Below, in pieces: positions 43,744 through 52,210 of a stretch of DNA of 64,000 nt. The stretch is taken from NCBI RefSeq assembly GCF_900187105.1, contig NZ_LT906482.1:1674001-1738000 (forward strand), read 5' to 3'. Position 1 is the first letter of the stretch. Each line of letters begins with the position of its first letter. The stretch is from Eikenella corrodens (GTDB taxonomy: Bacteria > Pseudomonadota > Gammaproteobacteria > Burkholderiales > Neisseriaceae). The notes below the pieces were generated by a model, which was given only the letters and a program-made list of their open reading frames with translations, was not told the origin of the DNA and searched no databases. Position numbers and translations under genes: made by a program.

Positions 43744-44052
43744 TTAAATAACCTGTAATTCCCGTGCCTGACGGCCTTTCCCTCCGCCGCTGCGGCGTTT
43801 GCGACTGCCCCTGCGGCGGCCTTTGCCGCCTTGGCCTTTGTTGTTTTTCGGCGGCTTGGCCTGCCCGGCGGAAGCGGAGAGCATCATCACCGCCAAGCGG
43901 TTGGCGGCCAAACGCCAAAACGGCGCATCGGCCGGCCGGCCGTCGTTGGCGCGGAACTCGCCGGCGGGAATCAGCTGGATGCGCTGCGCCGCGCCGTCCA
44001 CCGGGACGGAACAGGCAGCCAGTAAAAACGGGGGAGGGGTATGCTTGTTCAT
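43744..44052 (-). pseudogene. N-terminal fragment of Mu-like prohead protease I, fused to a basic tail
   Basis: 102 codons. Residues ~1-55 (AAQRIQLIPAGEFRANDGRPADAPFWRLAANRLA) match the start of Mu gpI. After this the homology ends and a Lys, Gly and Arg-rich tail runs to the stop (PPKNNKGQGGKGRRRGS). The catalytic part is absent. The junction marks an internal deletion that took I to gp44. Confidence 0.7.
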
Positions 44053-44263
44053 GGCCGCATTGTGCAGCCGGAATTAGGGAAAAAATCTTTGAAGCGCCTC
44101 ACTTGGTTTTGGCGCGGATGAAACAGCCGACGGGGCGGCTGCGGTGTGATGGCTATAAAGAGGCTATAAAGCGCGTTTTTTAGCGGGGGTCGGGCGCGGG
44201 GATATACCAAACTATACCCAAGCCGTTTAAACGCCGTTTGGCGCGATTTTGGGCGGGGTGTCG
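44053..44263. other. G-I intergenic stretch of the prophage
   Basis: 211 bases without a convincing gene. It has a direct repeat GGCTATAAAG at 44151-44173 (two copies) and palindromic AT-rich bits; may be the late promoter region or a decayed frame. Confidence 0.45.
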
Positions 44264-44550
44264 TTAACTGCCTTTCGGTAGGCCGCAGACGGAGGCCAAA
44301 TAGTCGCTCACCGTCTCCACCAGCTCGTGCTCGTCTTGCGGTGTGAGCTGCATAAACGGGCGTGCCGGGATGCGGCTGCCGGGGTGCTTCACACTTTTTA
44401 CCGGATACGCCCCGGTGGCCCATGCCAGCGCCTTTTTGTGGCGCGGGTAAATCATGTGCGCGGCGGTTTGCCCGCCGAAGTTGTGGATGGCGGCATAGGC
44501 CACATTGGTGCCTACCCGCGCACTATCGTTGTCGCTGGCCTCGGTGATGC
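44264..44550 (-). pseudogene. C-terminal part of Mu-like virion morphogenesis protein G
   Basis: Block VGTNVAYAAIHNFGGQT, then YPRHKKALAW and SRIPARPFMQLTPQDEHELVETVSDYL matches the end of Mu gpG (tail completion). The N-terminal third is missing: before about SITEASDND the frame reads into MFS transporter DNA in antisense. The right edge of the prophage remnant lies here. Confidence 0.8.
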
Positions 44551-45158
44551 TGTTTTGGCGGCTGCCCGGGCGCGGCCTGCGCTGGCTGCTGCTTTTGGCC
44601 GCCGCCGCCACGCCCTACGCCTGGATTGCCGCCACCTTCGTGCCCAAACTGGGCGATTTGGGCTTCAGCCCCGCGAAAACCGGCACGATTCTGGCCGTGG
44701 CCATCCCGCTTGCCTGCATGACGGTTACGCCGCTGGCGGGCTATCTGGCGCGCAAGCAGTCGCGGCGGCGCATCGTAACCACGCTGTGCGCGCTGCAACT
44801 GCCGCTGGTGGCTTCGTTTGCCTGGATAGACCGTGCCGCCGCGCTGCACCATTGGCTGCCGCCGCTGCAAATCGTGGCACTGAGCCTGAGCTATACTCTG
44901 CTGCTGCCCGTGATGCTGGCGCTGATGATGGACAAATCCGAGCCCGCCACCGCCGCGCTGGATAGCAGCCTGCAATTCTCCGTACTGCTGGCCGGCACCT
45001 ACGCCGCAGGCTTCGCCGGCCTGCGCCTGGCCGAACGGTGGGGCTATCCTGCTTCTTATAGTGTGGCGGCAGGACTGGCGCTGCTGGTGTGCGCCGCCTT
45101 CGCCTTTAGCGGGCAGCTGTTTGAATATACGGCACAAGAGAGGAATGTGGTGGGTTGA
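44550..45158 (+). pseudogene. MFS transporter, C-terminal half only
   Basis: About 200 codons, six membrane segments (WLLLLAAAATPYAWIAATFVPKL, ILAVAIPLACMTVTPLAGYL, IVALSLSYTLLLPVMLALMM, FSVLLAGTYAAGFAGLRL and others) with the hinge motif LARKQSRRR. This is the second half of a 12-segment carrier; the first half was removed with the prophage deletion. Same strand as the truncated receptor, so the two may belong to one former iron-uptake or export locus. Confidence 0.8.
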
Positions 45159-45221
45159 TTAGGGTCAGAAGTTGAGAAAGAAAGCTAGCTGAAATATGAT
45201 TGTCAGGTAGTTTCAGGCAAT

Positions 45222-45273
45222 AAAGGCTACCTGAAAAGTGGGTACAGTTTATCTGTATTTTCAGGTAGCCTTT
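45222..45273. terminator. inverted eikDUS pair upstream of glnA
   Basis: AAAGGCTACCTGAAAA and TTTTCAGGTAGCCTTT, 20-base loop and T6. A damaged eikDUS pair lies just before it (45184-45215). Confidence 0.7.
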
Positions 45274-45358
45274 TTTGATTTTTGCTATATACGCTCGGGC
45301 GGCGGCTGTGGCAAAATGCCCGCTTGATTTTATTTCCGCATATTTAAGGAGTGCCACC

Positions 45359-46777
45359 ATGTCCATCAGCAATGTAGTTCGCATGATTGAAGATAACGAT
45401 GTCCGTTTCGTTGATTTGCGATTCACCGATACCAAAGGCAAACAGCACCATTTCACCGTGCCTGCCGCGGTGGTGCTGGACGACCCGGAAGAATGGTTTG
45501 AAAACGGCCATCCGTTCGACGGTTCGTCTATCGGTGGCTGGAAGGGCGTTCAGGCCTCCGATATGCTGTTGCGCCCCGATCCGGCCACTGCCTTCATCGA
45601 CCCCTTCTACGACGATGCCACCGTGGTGCTCACTTGTGATGTGATCGACCCGGCCAGCGGCCAGGGCTACGACCGCGACCCGCGCTCCATCGCCCGCCGA
45701 GCCGAAGCCTATTTGAAAGCCAGCGGCGTGGGCGACACTGCCTATTTCGGCCCTGAGCCCGAATTTTTCGTGTTCGATGGCATTGAGTTTGAAACCCATA
45801 TGCACAAAGCCCGCTTCGAAATCAGCTCCGAAAGCGCTGCGTGGTCGAGCGGCCTGCATCTGGATGGTCAAAACACCGGCCACCGCCCGATGGTGAAAGG
45901 CGGCTACTCTCCGGTTGCGCCGGTGGATGCCGGGCAGGACTTGCGCTCTGCCATGGTAAATATCCTGCAGGAAATCGGCATTGAAGTGGAAGTGCACCAC
46001 GGCGAAGTCGGCACCGGCAGCCAGATGGAAATCGGTACTAAGTTCAGCACCTTGGTTCACCGTGCCGACCAAACCCAAGACATGAAATACGTGATCCACA
46101 ACGTGGCGCACAACTTCGGCAAAACCGCCACCTTCATGCCCAAACCCTTGATGGGCGACAACGGCAGCGGTATGCACGTGCACCAATCCATTTGGAAAAA
46201 CGGCCAAAACCTGTTTGCCGGCGACGGCTATGCCGGCTTGAGCGACACCGCCCTCTACTACATCGGCGGTATCATCAAGCACGCCAAAGCGCTGAATGCC
46301 ATCGCCAACCCCTCCACCAACTCCTACAAACGCCTGGTACCGCATTTTGAAGCGCCCACCAAACTGGCCTATTCCGCCAAAAACCGCTCCGCTTCAATCC
46401 GCATTCCCACCGTGCACAGTGTGAAGGCCCGCCGCGTTGAAGTGCGTTTCCCAGACCCCACCGCGAACCCCTATTTGATGTTTGCCGCGCTGCTGATGGC
46501 CGGGCTGGACGGCATCCAAAACAAAATCCACCCCGGTGATCCGGCCGACAAAAACCTCTACGACCTGCCGCCGGAAGAGGATGCACTCGTGCCGACCGTG
46601 TGCGCCTCTTTGGAAGAAGCCCTGGCCGCCCTCAAAGCCGACCACGAATTCCTCCTGCGCGGCGGCGTGTTCAGCCAAGACTGGATCAACAGCTACATTG
46701 CCTTCAAAGAAGAAGACGTGCGCCGCATCCGCATGGCGCCACACCCGCTGGAATTTGAAATGTATTATTCGCTGTAA
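45359..46777 (+). CDS. glnA: glutamine synthetase type I
   Basis: 472 residues from ATG 45359, AAGGAG at 45345-45350. Makes glutamine from glutamate and ammonia. FDGSSIGGW, the metal-binding [12 protein letters not shown], and [16 protein letters not shown] (GS signature) are present. The adenylylation site Tyr in NLYDLPPEE shows control by GlnE. The frame is open 28 codons upstream, but the Shine-Dalgarno sequence fixes this start. No PII or NtrB/C gene is adjacent. Confidence 0.97.
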   Translation: MSISNVVRMIEDNDVRFVDLRFTDTKGKQHHFTVPAAVVLDDPEEWFENGHPFDGSSIGGWKGVQASDMLLRPDPATAFIDPFYDDATVVLTCDVIDPASGQGYDRDPRSIARRAEAYLKASGVGDTAYFGPEPEFFVFDGIEFETHMHKARFEISSESAAWSSGLHLDGQNTGHRPMVKGGYSPVAPVDAGQDLRSAMVNILQEIGIEVEVHHGEVGTGSQMEIGTKFSTLVHRADQTQDMKYVIHNVAHNFGKTATFMPKPLMGDNGSGMHVHQSIWKNGQNLFAGDGYAGLSDTALYYIGGIIKHAKALNAIANPSTNSYKRLVPHFEAPTKLAYSAKNRSASIRIPTVHSVKARRVEVRFPDPTANPYLMFAALLMAGLDGIQNKIHPGDPADKNLYDLPPEEDALVPTVCASLEEALAALKADHEFLLRGGVFSQDWINSYIAFKEEDVRRIRMAPHPLEFEMYYSL

Positions 46778-46787
46778 GGCAGAATGT

Positions 46788-46820
46788 AAAGGCTACCTGA
46801 ACAATCAGGTGGCCTTTTTT
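46788..46820 (+). terminator. glnA terminator, degenerate eikDUS hairpin
   Basis: AAAGGCTACCTGA, ACAA, TCAGGTGGCCTTTTTT. One arm has T to C, compensated by a wobble pair. Followed by T6. Confidence 0.8.
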
Positions 46821-46828
46821 ATACCGAA

Positions 46829-46928
46829 TATCGCAAACCAACTTTCGTGACCGTGTCGGTTCGCCTTGCCGTACTCCTGTACTGTCTGCGGCTCACCGCT
46901 TTGTATCGAAAGCCAATTTTTCTTGCTA
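46829..46928. repeat. Correia-like element with altered ends
   Basis: The core GGTTCGCCTTGCCGTA, then TGTACTGTCTGCGGCTC and CCGCTTTGT matches the complete copy at 24083-24186. The ends are different: CCAACTTTCG on the left pairs with CGAAAGCCAA on the right, not TATAGTGGATT. Confidence 0.65.
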
Positions 46929-47092
46929 GATTTGCCCAGGCTGCTGCTTGTTGAATGTTTCAGGTAGCCTATATCCCGTAAGTGTACGAGACAAAATGGC
47001 GGCAGATTGAGCAAAATCGGATAGTTTGGAGCAGGAGAGTGCCAGTATGATGCCGCCTGTTTTAAATTATCCCAGCAATAAAGGAACACATC

Positions 47093-48037
47093 ATGGGCGC
47101 ACGCCGAAAATTTCCGATTCCGCTCAGCTATTTCAGCATCACCATCGGCCTATTCGCGTTGGGTTTGTCGTGGCGTTATGGCGCAGCGACAGGCCTGATG
47201 CCGGCTTGGCCGGGCGAAGGGTTGCTGGCGGCGGCGTTTGCCGTGTGGCTGGTGCTGGTGGTAGCTTATGTGTGCAAGATATTGGCTTATCGCGATGAGT
47301 TTTTGGGCGACTTAACCGATTTGGTGCAATGCTGCTTTCTCAGCGCCATTCCGATTACCACCATCTTGGCAGGCATTGCCGGGCTGCCTTATGCCGCTGG
47401 GGCGGCACGCGTGTTGGTGTATGCCGGTATTGCCGGGCAGCTGGCGTTTGCCATGTATCGTGCTGCCGGGCTGTGGCGCGGGCTGCACAACTTGGCCGCC
47501 ACCACGCCGGTGATTTATCTGCCTACGGTGGCCACCAATTTTGTGAGTGCCACGGCGCTGGGCGTACTCGGGCTGCATGATTATGCGGTGTTGTTTTTCG
47601 GCGCGGGGATGCTGTCTTGGTTTAGCCTGGAGGCGGCGATTTTGGGCAGGCTGCGCACGGAGGTGGCAGTTGCGCCGCAGGTGCGCGGGATAGTGGGCAT
47701 CCAACTTGCGCCGGCCTTTGTGGGCTGCGGGGCGTATTTTGCGGTAAATGGCGGGGCAATCGACACGTTTGCGCTGGCCTTGATGGGCTACGGCTGTTTG
47801 CAGTTTCTGCTTTTGCTGCGCCTGCTGGGTTGGTTTGCCGAGGGCGGGTTTAGCATGAGCTGGTGGGGTTTCTCGTTCGGCTTGGCGGCCATGTGCGGCT
47901 GCGGGCTGCACCTCTTGGCCGCAGGCAAGATGGTATGGCTGGGCGCGGCGTTGGCGGTAAGCGGCTCGGCCGGGGTGGCGCTGTTGCTGGCGGGAACGCT
48001 GTATTTGGTGTGGCAGGGGCGGTTTTGGGTGCGTTAG
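47093..48037 (+). CDS. tehA: TehA-family dicarboxylate/tellurite-resistance transporter
   Basis: 314 residues with about ten membrane segments, e.g. FSITIGLFALGLSWRYGAA, AFAVWLVLVVAYVCKIL, AIPITTILAGIAGLPYAAG. SLAC1/TehA channel family, the bacterial members of which are linked to tellurite tolerance and anion flow. Conserved YFSITIGLFALGLSW and PTVATNFV blocks support this. RBS AAAGGAAC before ATG 47093. tehB is not adjacent. The physiological anion is unknown. Confidence 0.88.
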   Translation: MGARRKFPIPLSYFSITIGLFALGLSWRYGAATGLMPAWPGEGLLAAAFAVWLVLVVAYVCKILAYRDEFLGDLTDLVQCCFLSAIPITTILAGIAGLPYAAGAARVLVYAGIAGQLAFAMYRAAGLWRGLHNLAATTPVIYLPTVATNFVSATALGVLGLHDYAVLFFGAGMLSWFSLEAAILGRLRTEVAVAPQVRGIVGIQLAPAFVGCGAYFAVNGGAIDTFALALMGYGCLQFLLLLRLLGWFAEGGFSMSWWGFSFGLAAMCGCGLHLLAAGKMVWLGAALAVSGSAGVALLLAGTLYLVWQGRFWVR

Positions 48038-48064
48038 GCTGCTTATATCCTTGTTGTAAAATAT

Positions 48065-48107
48065 AAAGGCTACCTGAAAACGGTTGATACGGTTTCAGGT
48101 AGCCTTT
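48065..48107. terminator. bidirectional eikDUS terminator tehA/ansA
   Basis: AAAGGCTACCTGAAA and TTTCAGGTAGCCTTT between the convergent genes, T5 after the second arm. Confidence 0.8.
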
Positions 48108-48125
48108 TTGTAGCGGAGGAAGGTA

Positions 48126-49073
48126 TCAGAGTAAATCCAATTGCGCTAAAGCCTGTTGCAGCTGGTCGGCCGTCCAGTGGTTGCCGGCGGCGAGGGTCAT
48201 GAGGGCGGTGGCGGTTTCGATATTGCATTTGCCACCACCCACCGCGCCGGCCTGGCGCAGGGCGTTGCCTTGGGCGTAGGCGGTGCCGGTGCGGCCGTGG
48301 TGGGCTTGGCTGATGTTGAGCAGCAGGCCGCCATTTTGGGTGAAGTGTTGCACGGCGGCGAGCAATTCGGGGCTGGCGGGGGCGTGGCCTTGGCCGTAGG
48401 AAAGCAGGATGGCGGCTTCTTGGGGGAAGTGGCGCAGGCTGTGGGCGATTTGCTCGGGGCTGCTGCCGGGGGTGAGCAGATGGCTGCACACGCGGACGGC
48501 TGGGTTGAATCTGGTGGGCAGGCCGCTGAGGCGGCGGGGCGGGGTGTTTGGCTGCCAGGTGTTGAAGTGGGCGTTGTCGAAGCCTTGGTCGAGCTCGGTG
48601 CTGCATTTGCTGCTGCCGACGGCGGGGTAGAGTCGGCCGCCGAAGGCGATAACGGTGCTGTGCAGTTGGGGGTTTTGCAGGGCGGCGATGGTGGTTTGCA
48701 GGTTGGCGGGGGCGTCGCTATCGGCGGCGTGGTAGGGCTTTTGCGCGCCGGTGAGGACGATGGGTTTACCGCCGCTGTCGAGCGCAAGGGCGAGGAAGTT
48801 GGCGGTGTAGGCGAGGGTGTCGGTGCCGTGCAAGACGAGGATGCCGTCGTGCTCGGGCAGGGCGGCTTGCAGGATGACGAGCCATTCTGCCCAATGTTGG
48901 GGGGTGATGTTGGAGCTGTCGATCAGGGGCTGGCAGATGTGCCAGTGAAACACGGCTTGTTCGGCATAGGGCTGCAGGGCTTGTTCGGCGAGCTGGGCAT
49001 CGGGAACGAGGCCGTCGGGGCTGGGCTTCATGCCGATGGTGCCGCCGGTGTAGAGGACGAATATTTTTTGCAT
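48126..49073 (-). CDS. ansA: asparaginase (type I, cytoplasmic)
   Basis: 315 residues without signal peptide. YTGGTIGM contains the first catalytic threonine and LVLHGTDTLAYTAN the second (Thr-Asp). Lys/Glu positions in VLTGAQKPYHAADSDAPANL support the family. Deaminates asparagine to aspartate and ammonia. No regulatory partner is visible. RBS weak (GGCGGG). Confidence 0.92.
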   Translation of the reverse strand: MQKIFVLYTGGTIGMKPSPDGLVPDAQLAEQALQPYAEQAVFHWHICQPLIDSSNITPQHWAEWLVILQAALPEHDGILVLHGTDTLAYTANFLALALDSGGKPIVLTGAQKPYHAADSDAPANLQTTIAALQNPQLHSTVIAFGGRLYPAVGSSKCSTELDQGFDNAHFNTWQPNTPPRRLSGLPTRFNPAVRVCSHLLTPGSSPEQIAHSLRHFPQEAAILLSYGQGHAPASPELLAAVQHFTQNGGLLLNISQAHHGRTGTAYAQGNALRQAGAVGGGKCNIETATALMTLAAGNHWTADQLQQALAQLDLL

Positions 49074-49149
49074 GGCGGGATGGTTTGCTGGAAATGGGAT
49101 ATGGGATTATAGGGGCTAGTTGGAAAGTTGGGGTAGGGGATTGGGGTTT

Positions 49150-49204
49150 CTTTTTCAGGTAGCCTTGGTGTGTTGGTGGGATGGGTCAAAGGCTACCTGA
49201 AAAA
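49150..49204. terminator. wide inverted eikDUS pair
   Basis: TTTTTCAGGTAGCCTT and AAGGCTACCTGAAAAA arms with a 23-base G/T-rich loop, after the 3' end of the 49209-49691 gene on the minus strand. Confidence 0.6.
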
Positions 49205-49208
49205 CCAA

Positions 49209-49691
49209 TTAGTCGGTGTAAACAGGCAAATAGGGCTGGATTCGGTTTGCGGGCAGGTGTTCGGTTTCGTGCGGCAGATAGGTGCCGGCGTAGATGTGTT
49301 CGTCGATATCGGGGTCGTGTACGAACCAATCGTAGTAGGTTAATTCGCCTTGGGCATCAAACCAGTCGCAGCGGGCGGTTTGTGCGCTGATGCGGTAAGA
49401 GTGGGTGTAGCACAGAAGCTGGAGGCCGTTGCCGGTGTCGCGGTAGTCGGCAAAACCGTCTTCTTGTGCGAAGGGCGGGGTGTGGTAGTGATAAATCCGG
49501 CAGGCTGTGATGCAGCCGGCAGCGGCTGTGTAGCAAAAGAAGCCGCGTATGCGGTTTTGGGTGTCGAATTCGGCGGTGGTTTGGCTGATGAGCTGGCCGT
49601 GTTCGTTGAGCTCGGTGGTGCAGACGGCAATGTCTTGATGATTGCGGATGATGATGAATTGGCGGTTGGAATCGGGATCAAGTGTGAGCAT
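49209..49691 (-). CDS. protein of unknown function
   Basis: 160 residues, no signal peptide or membrane segment. Contains FIIIRNHQDIAVCTTELNE, GFFCYTAAAGCITACRIYHY and WFDAQGELTYYDWFVHDPDIDEHIY: rich in aromatic residues, strands likely, six Cys including CRIYHYH. Not recognised. Located between two eikDUS pairs, so transcribed alone. Codon usage looks native. Confidence 0.6.
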   Translation of the reverse strand: MLTLDPDSNRQFIIIRNHQDIAVCTTELNEHGQLISQTTAEFDTQNRIRGFFCYTAAAGCITACRIYHYHTPPFAQEDGFADYRDTGNGLQLLCYTHSYRISAQTARCDWFDAQGELTYYDWFVHDPDIDEHIYAGTYLPHETEHLPANRIQPYLPVYTD

Positions 49692-49701
49692 GGCATGGTT
49701 T

Positions 49702-49743
49702 AAAGGCTACCTGAAAAGTGTTTTGCTTTTCAGGTAGCCTTTT
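49702..49743. terminator. inverted eikDUS pair after the Mip/FkpA gene
   Basis: AAAGGCTACCTGAAAAG and CTTTTCAGGTAGCCTTT, 17-bp arms and a short loop; ends the leftward lipoprotein gene and lies 11 bases before the next gene. Confidence 0.75.
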
Positions 49744-49758
49744 AGTTAGCTGATGGAA

Positions 49759-50541
49759 TTACTGAACTTTAATCAGTTTAACATCGAATACCAGCACGGA
49801 GTTGGGCGGAATGCTGGGGTTGCCTTTGTCACCGTAGGCGAGTTCGGCGGGGATGTATAGGGTGTATTCGCCGCCTTCTTTCATCAGTTGCAGGCCTTCG
49901 GTCCAGCCTTTGATCACGCCGTCGAGCTTGAAGGTAGCGGGTTCGCCGCGTTTGATGGAGCTGTCGAACACGGTGCCGTCGAGCAATCTGCCTTCGTAGT
50001 GTACGGTTACAGTGCTCTTAGCAGTAGGCTGTTTGCCGGTACCTTCGGTTTTCACGCTGTATTGCAGGCCGGAGGGCGTGGTTTTCACGCCTTCTTTGGC
50101 TTTATTGGCTTCGAGGAAGGCTTTACCTTCTTCCAGCTGGCGGGTGGCCAGTTTGCCCATCTGGGCAGTGTGGTATTGCTGCAGGATGTTGTTGGCTTCT
50201 TCATCACTCACGGGCAGCGGCTGGCTGGCCATACCGGCCTGCAGGCCTTTAATCAGGGTGGCTTGGTCGAAATCTAAGATAGTATTGGCGTCGCCCAGCT
50301 GTTGGCCTTGCAGGTAGCCGATGAGGTAGCTGGCTTTTTGCTGTTCAGTCATGCCGGCCAATACGTCGGAGGCGGCGGCAGGGCCTGAAGCGGCAGCGGG
50401 GCCGGATGCGGTTGAAGCTGCGGCAGGGGAAGATGCGGCCGGAGCAGAGGCGCCGCCGGAAGCGGGCTGTTGGTTACAGGCGGCCAGGGCGAATACCACG
50501 GCGGCAGCCAGCAGGCCGGTGCGGAATGTGTTGGTTTGCAT
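49759..50541 (-). CDS. Mip/FkpA-like FKBP peptidyl-prolyl isomerase lipoprotein
   Basis: 260 residues, GGGAG before ATG 50541. Lipoprotein signal with LAAC, then a low-complexity Ala/Ser/Pro linker (SGGASAPAASSPAAAS), an FKBP N-terminal dimerisation domain (QKASYLIGYLQGQQLGD) and a C-terminal FKBP domain with VTVHYEGRLLDGTVFDSS, VIKGWTEGLQLMKEGG and PAELAYGDKG. Acts as a periplasmic or surface chaperone and isomerase. In Neisseria gonorrhoeae the homologue Ng-MIP aids survival in macrophages. Confidence 0.93.
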   Translation of the reverse strand: MQTNTFRTGLLAAAVVFALAACNQQPASGGASAPAASSPAAASTASGPAAASGPAAASDVLAGMTEQQKASYLIGYLQGQQLGDANTILDFDQATLIKGLQAGMASQPLPVSDEEANNILQQYHTAQMGKLATRQLEEGKAFLEANKAKEGVKTTPSGLQYSVKTEGTGKQPTAKSTVTVHYEGRLLDGTVFDSSIKRGEPATFKLDGVIKGWTEGLQLMKEGGEYTLYIPAELAYGDKGNPSIPPNSVLVFDVKLIKVQ

Positions 50542-50703
50542 AAAACTCCCTAATATGAATGAAAAGAAACAACAGCGGGCATTACATCATTTCCGCCGTG
50601 CCGTTTCAATCGGTTTTACCTGAATTAAAAGGCCTCGGCTTGTTTTTTCGCGGCGGAAGTGATGAAATCCCGCCTTTGCACCGAACACACAGAAAGATTT
50701 GCT

Positions 50704-51789
50704 ATGCCATCCGTTTGCCTGCCGCGCGGCCCGATTATGGCCGATGTTGCCGCCCACCGCCTGAGCGAGGAAGAAAAACAACGCCTGCTACACCCAGCCG
50801 TGGGCGGCGTGATTCTGTTTCGCCGCAATTACCAAAACCGTAGCCAGCTTCAGGCTTTGTGTGCCGAAATCAAGGCTTTGCGTACGCCGGAGTTGGTGAT
50901 TGCCGTGGATCATGAGGGCGGGCGCGTGCAGCGCTTTATCGAAGACTTCACCCGCCTGCCGGCCATGAGCACACTGGGCGGCATTTGGGAAAAACAAGGC
51001 CAAGTAGCGGCAGAAGCAGCGGCCGAGCAGGTGGGCTGGGTGTTGGCGGCAGAATTGCGCGCCTGCGGGGTGGATTTGTCGTTTACGCCGGTGTTGGATT
51101 TGGATTGGGGGCAGTGCGCCGTAATCGGCAATCGCAGCTTTCACTGCCAAGCCGATACTGTTACCGCGCTGGCGCTGGCGCTGCAACGCGGACTCAATCA
51201 GGGCGGTATGCAAAGCTGCGGCAAACACTTCCCCGGCCACGGCTTTGTTTCCGGCGACAGCCACCACGTTCTGCCCGAAGACCGGCGCAGCCTGACCGAA
51301 CTGATGGCGGCGGATATCCGGCCTTTTCGCGCCATGGCCGCCGAGGGCATGGCCGCCGTGATGCCCGCGCATGTGGTGTACCCGCAGGTAGACAAACAAC
51401 CTGCCGGTTTTTCGAGCATCTGGTTGAAGCAGATTTTGCGCCAGGATTTGGGCTTCAACGGCGTGATTTTTTCCGACGACCTCACCATGGAAGGCGCCAG
51501 CATGGCCGGCGGTATCCGCGAGCGGGCAGCGCAATCTTTTGCCGCCGGCTGCGATATCGTGTTGGTGTGTAACCGCCCCGATTGGGTGGACGAGCTGCTC
51601 GAAGGCTTCAGGCTACCTGAAAACCCGCAACTGGCCGAGCGCTGGCAATACATGGCCGGGCGCGGCACACCAGAGGATTACGCCGCAGTAATGCAGCAGC
51701 CCGAATTCCAAGCCGCCCAAGCCTTCACCGCTGCCCTTTCCTCGCCGCAAGATTTGGCCGGCGGGGTGAAAGTGGGCGAGGCGTTTTAA
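50704..51789 (+). CDS. nagZ: beta-N-acetylhexosaminidase NagZ
   Basis: 361 residues from ATG 50704. Glycoside hydrolase family 3 enzyme that removes GlcNAc from anhydro-muropeptides in cell-wall recycling. LVIAVDHEGGRVQRF, KHFPGHG and SGDSHHVLPE (the His/Asp catalytic dyad loop), and GVIFSDDLTMEGAS (nucleophile Asp) are all present. An in-frame eikDUS at about 51612 encodes RLPEN. The frame extends 15 codons earlier, but the family starts near PSVCLPRGPIMADV. Relates to amgK, mltB and mpl. Confidence 0.95.
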   Translation: MPSVCLPRGPIMADVAAHRLSEEEKQRLLHPAVGGVILFRRNYQNRSQLQALCAEIKALRTPELVIAVDHEGGRVQRFIEDFTRLPAMSTLGGIWEKQGQVAAEAAAEQVGWVLAAELRACGVDLSFTPVLDLDWGQCAVIGNRSFHCQADTVTALALALQRGLNQGGMQSCGKHFPGHGFVSGDSHHVLPEDRRSLTELMAADIRPFRAMAAEGMAAVMPAHVVYPQVDKQPAGFSSIWLKQILRQDLGFNGVIFSDDLTMEGASMAGGIRERAAQSFAAGCDIVLVCNRPDWVDELLEGFRLPENPQLAERWQYMAGRGTPEDYAAVMQQPEFQAAQAFTAALSSPQDLAGGVKVGEAF

Positions 51790-51800
51790 GGAGGATACTT

Positions 51801-52163
51801 ATGTTGAACCCGAAAATTTTCAGCCTGCCGGAAGAAGAGCTGCCGGTAAAAGACGTGCCGCAGGGCTATGCCATCGTGTCCGACCAGGTTGCCAAAGAAG
51901 GCATGCCGATCCGTTTTCTGTATCGCGAAGAGCCTGATGCCGCCTTTTCTCCCGACAGCGGCTGGCGGATGTTTTCCGGCTTTGAAGACGATGACTACGC
52001 AGACAATGCCGACAACTTCCACCTCTACAGCCTGCAACGCATGGCTAATTACCAGCCGGCGATCGCCAAATTGCTGCACAGCCCCACCGGCTCGGTGTTT
52101 GAGCAGGATTTACACCAGCCGGATTTTGTGGCGGTGAGCGATTGGGAGATTCCGCAGGAGTAA
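51801..52163 (+). CDS. DUF2185 (Imm33-like) protein
   Basis: 120 residues, start ATG 51801 with AAGGAGG 6 bases upstream, 11 bases after nagZ, so cotranscribed. The block GWRMFSGFEDDDYADNADNFHLYSLQRMANYQPAIAKLLHSPTGSVFEQD is the DUF2185 domain (read as a family block), which also occurs as immunity domain Imm33. No toxin gene is adjacent, so the role is uncertain. An IS has inserted behind it. Confidence 0.85.
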   Translation: MLNPKIFSLPEEELPVKDVPQGYAIVSDQVAKEGMPIRFLYREEPDAAFSPDSGWRMFSGFEDDDYADNADNFHLYSLQRMANYQPAIAKLLHSPTGSVFEQDLHQPDFVAVSDWEIPQE

Positions 52164-52210
52164 GTTTGGCGGAGTCGCACATAGCAAATAAGGCTACCTG
52201 AAAAAAGTTT

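Larger units (their letters stand above)
37339..44550 (-). mobile_element. Mu-like prophage remnant
   Basis: About 7.2 kb. Genes read leftward in Mu order: G fragment, I fragment, then gp45, gp46, gp47, gp48, tail fibre, fibre assembly, amidase-like, Com-like and methyltransferase (Mu mom position). Missing: transposase, repressor, lysis and packaging genes, head genes, gp36 to gp44. The left boundary is set by TG at 37339 followed by three end repeats; the right boundary is where G homology stops and MFS transporter sequence starts, near 44550. Two eikDUS occur in the tail-fibre region. Confidence 0.88.
46778..47092. other. glnA-tehA intergenic region
   Basis: Holds the glnA terminator (46788-46820), a diverged Correia-like element (46829-46928), one eikDUS (about 46959-46970) and the tehA leader. 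No gene is seen. Confidence 0.65.

Noticed and set aside
44505-44549. Upstream part of the MFS frame (MVPTRALSLSLAS) as a true start of a small transporter
   Set aside because: These bases are antisense of phage gene G; the frame is only accidentally open across the junction.
45344-46345. 333-codon minus-strand frame over glnA
   Set aside because: Antisense to a complete glutamine synthetase gene.
48156-49112. 318-codon plus-strand frame over ansA
   Set aside because: Gly/Val-rich shadow without motif; the minus strand holds a clear asparaginase.
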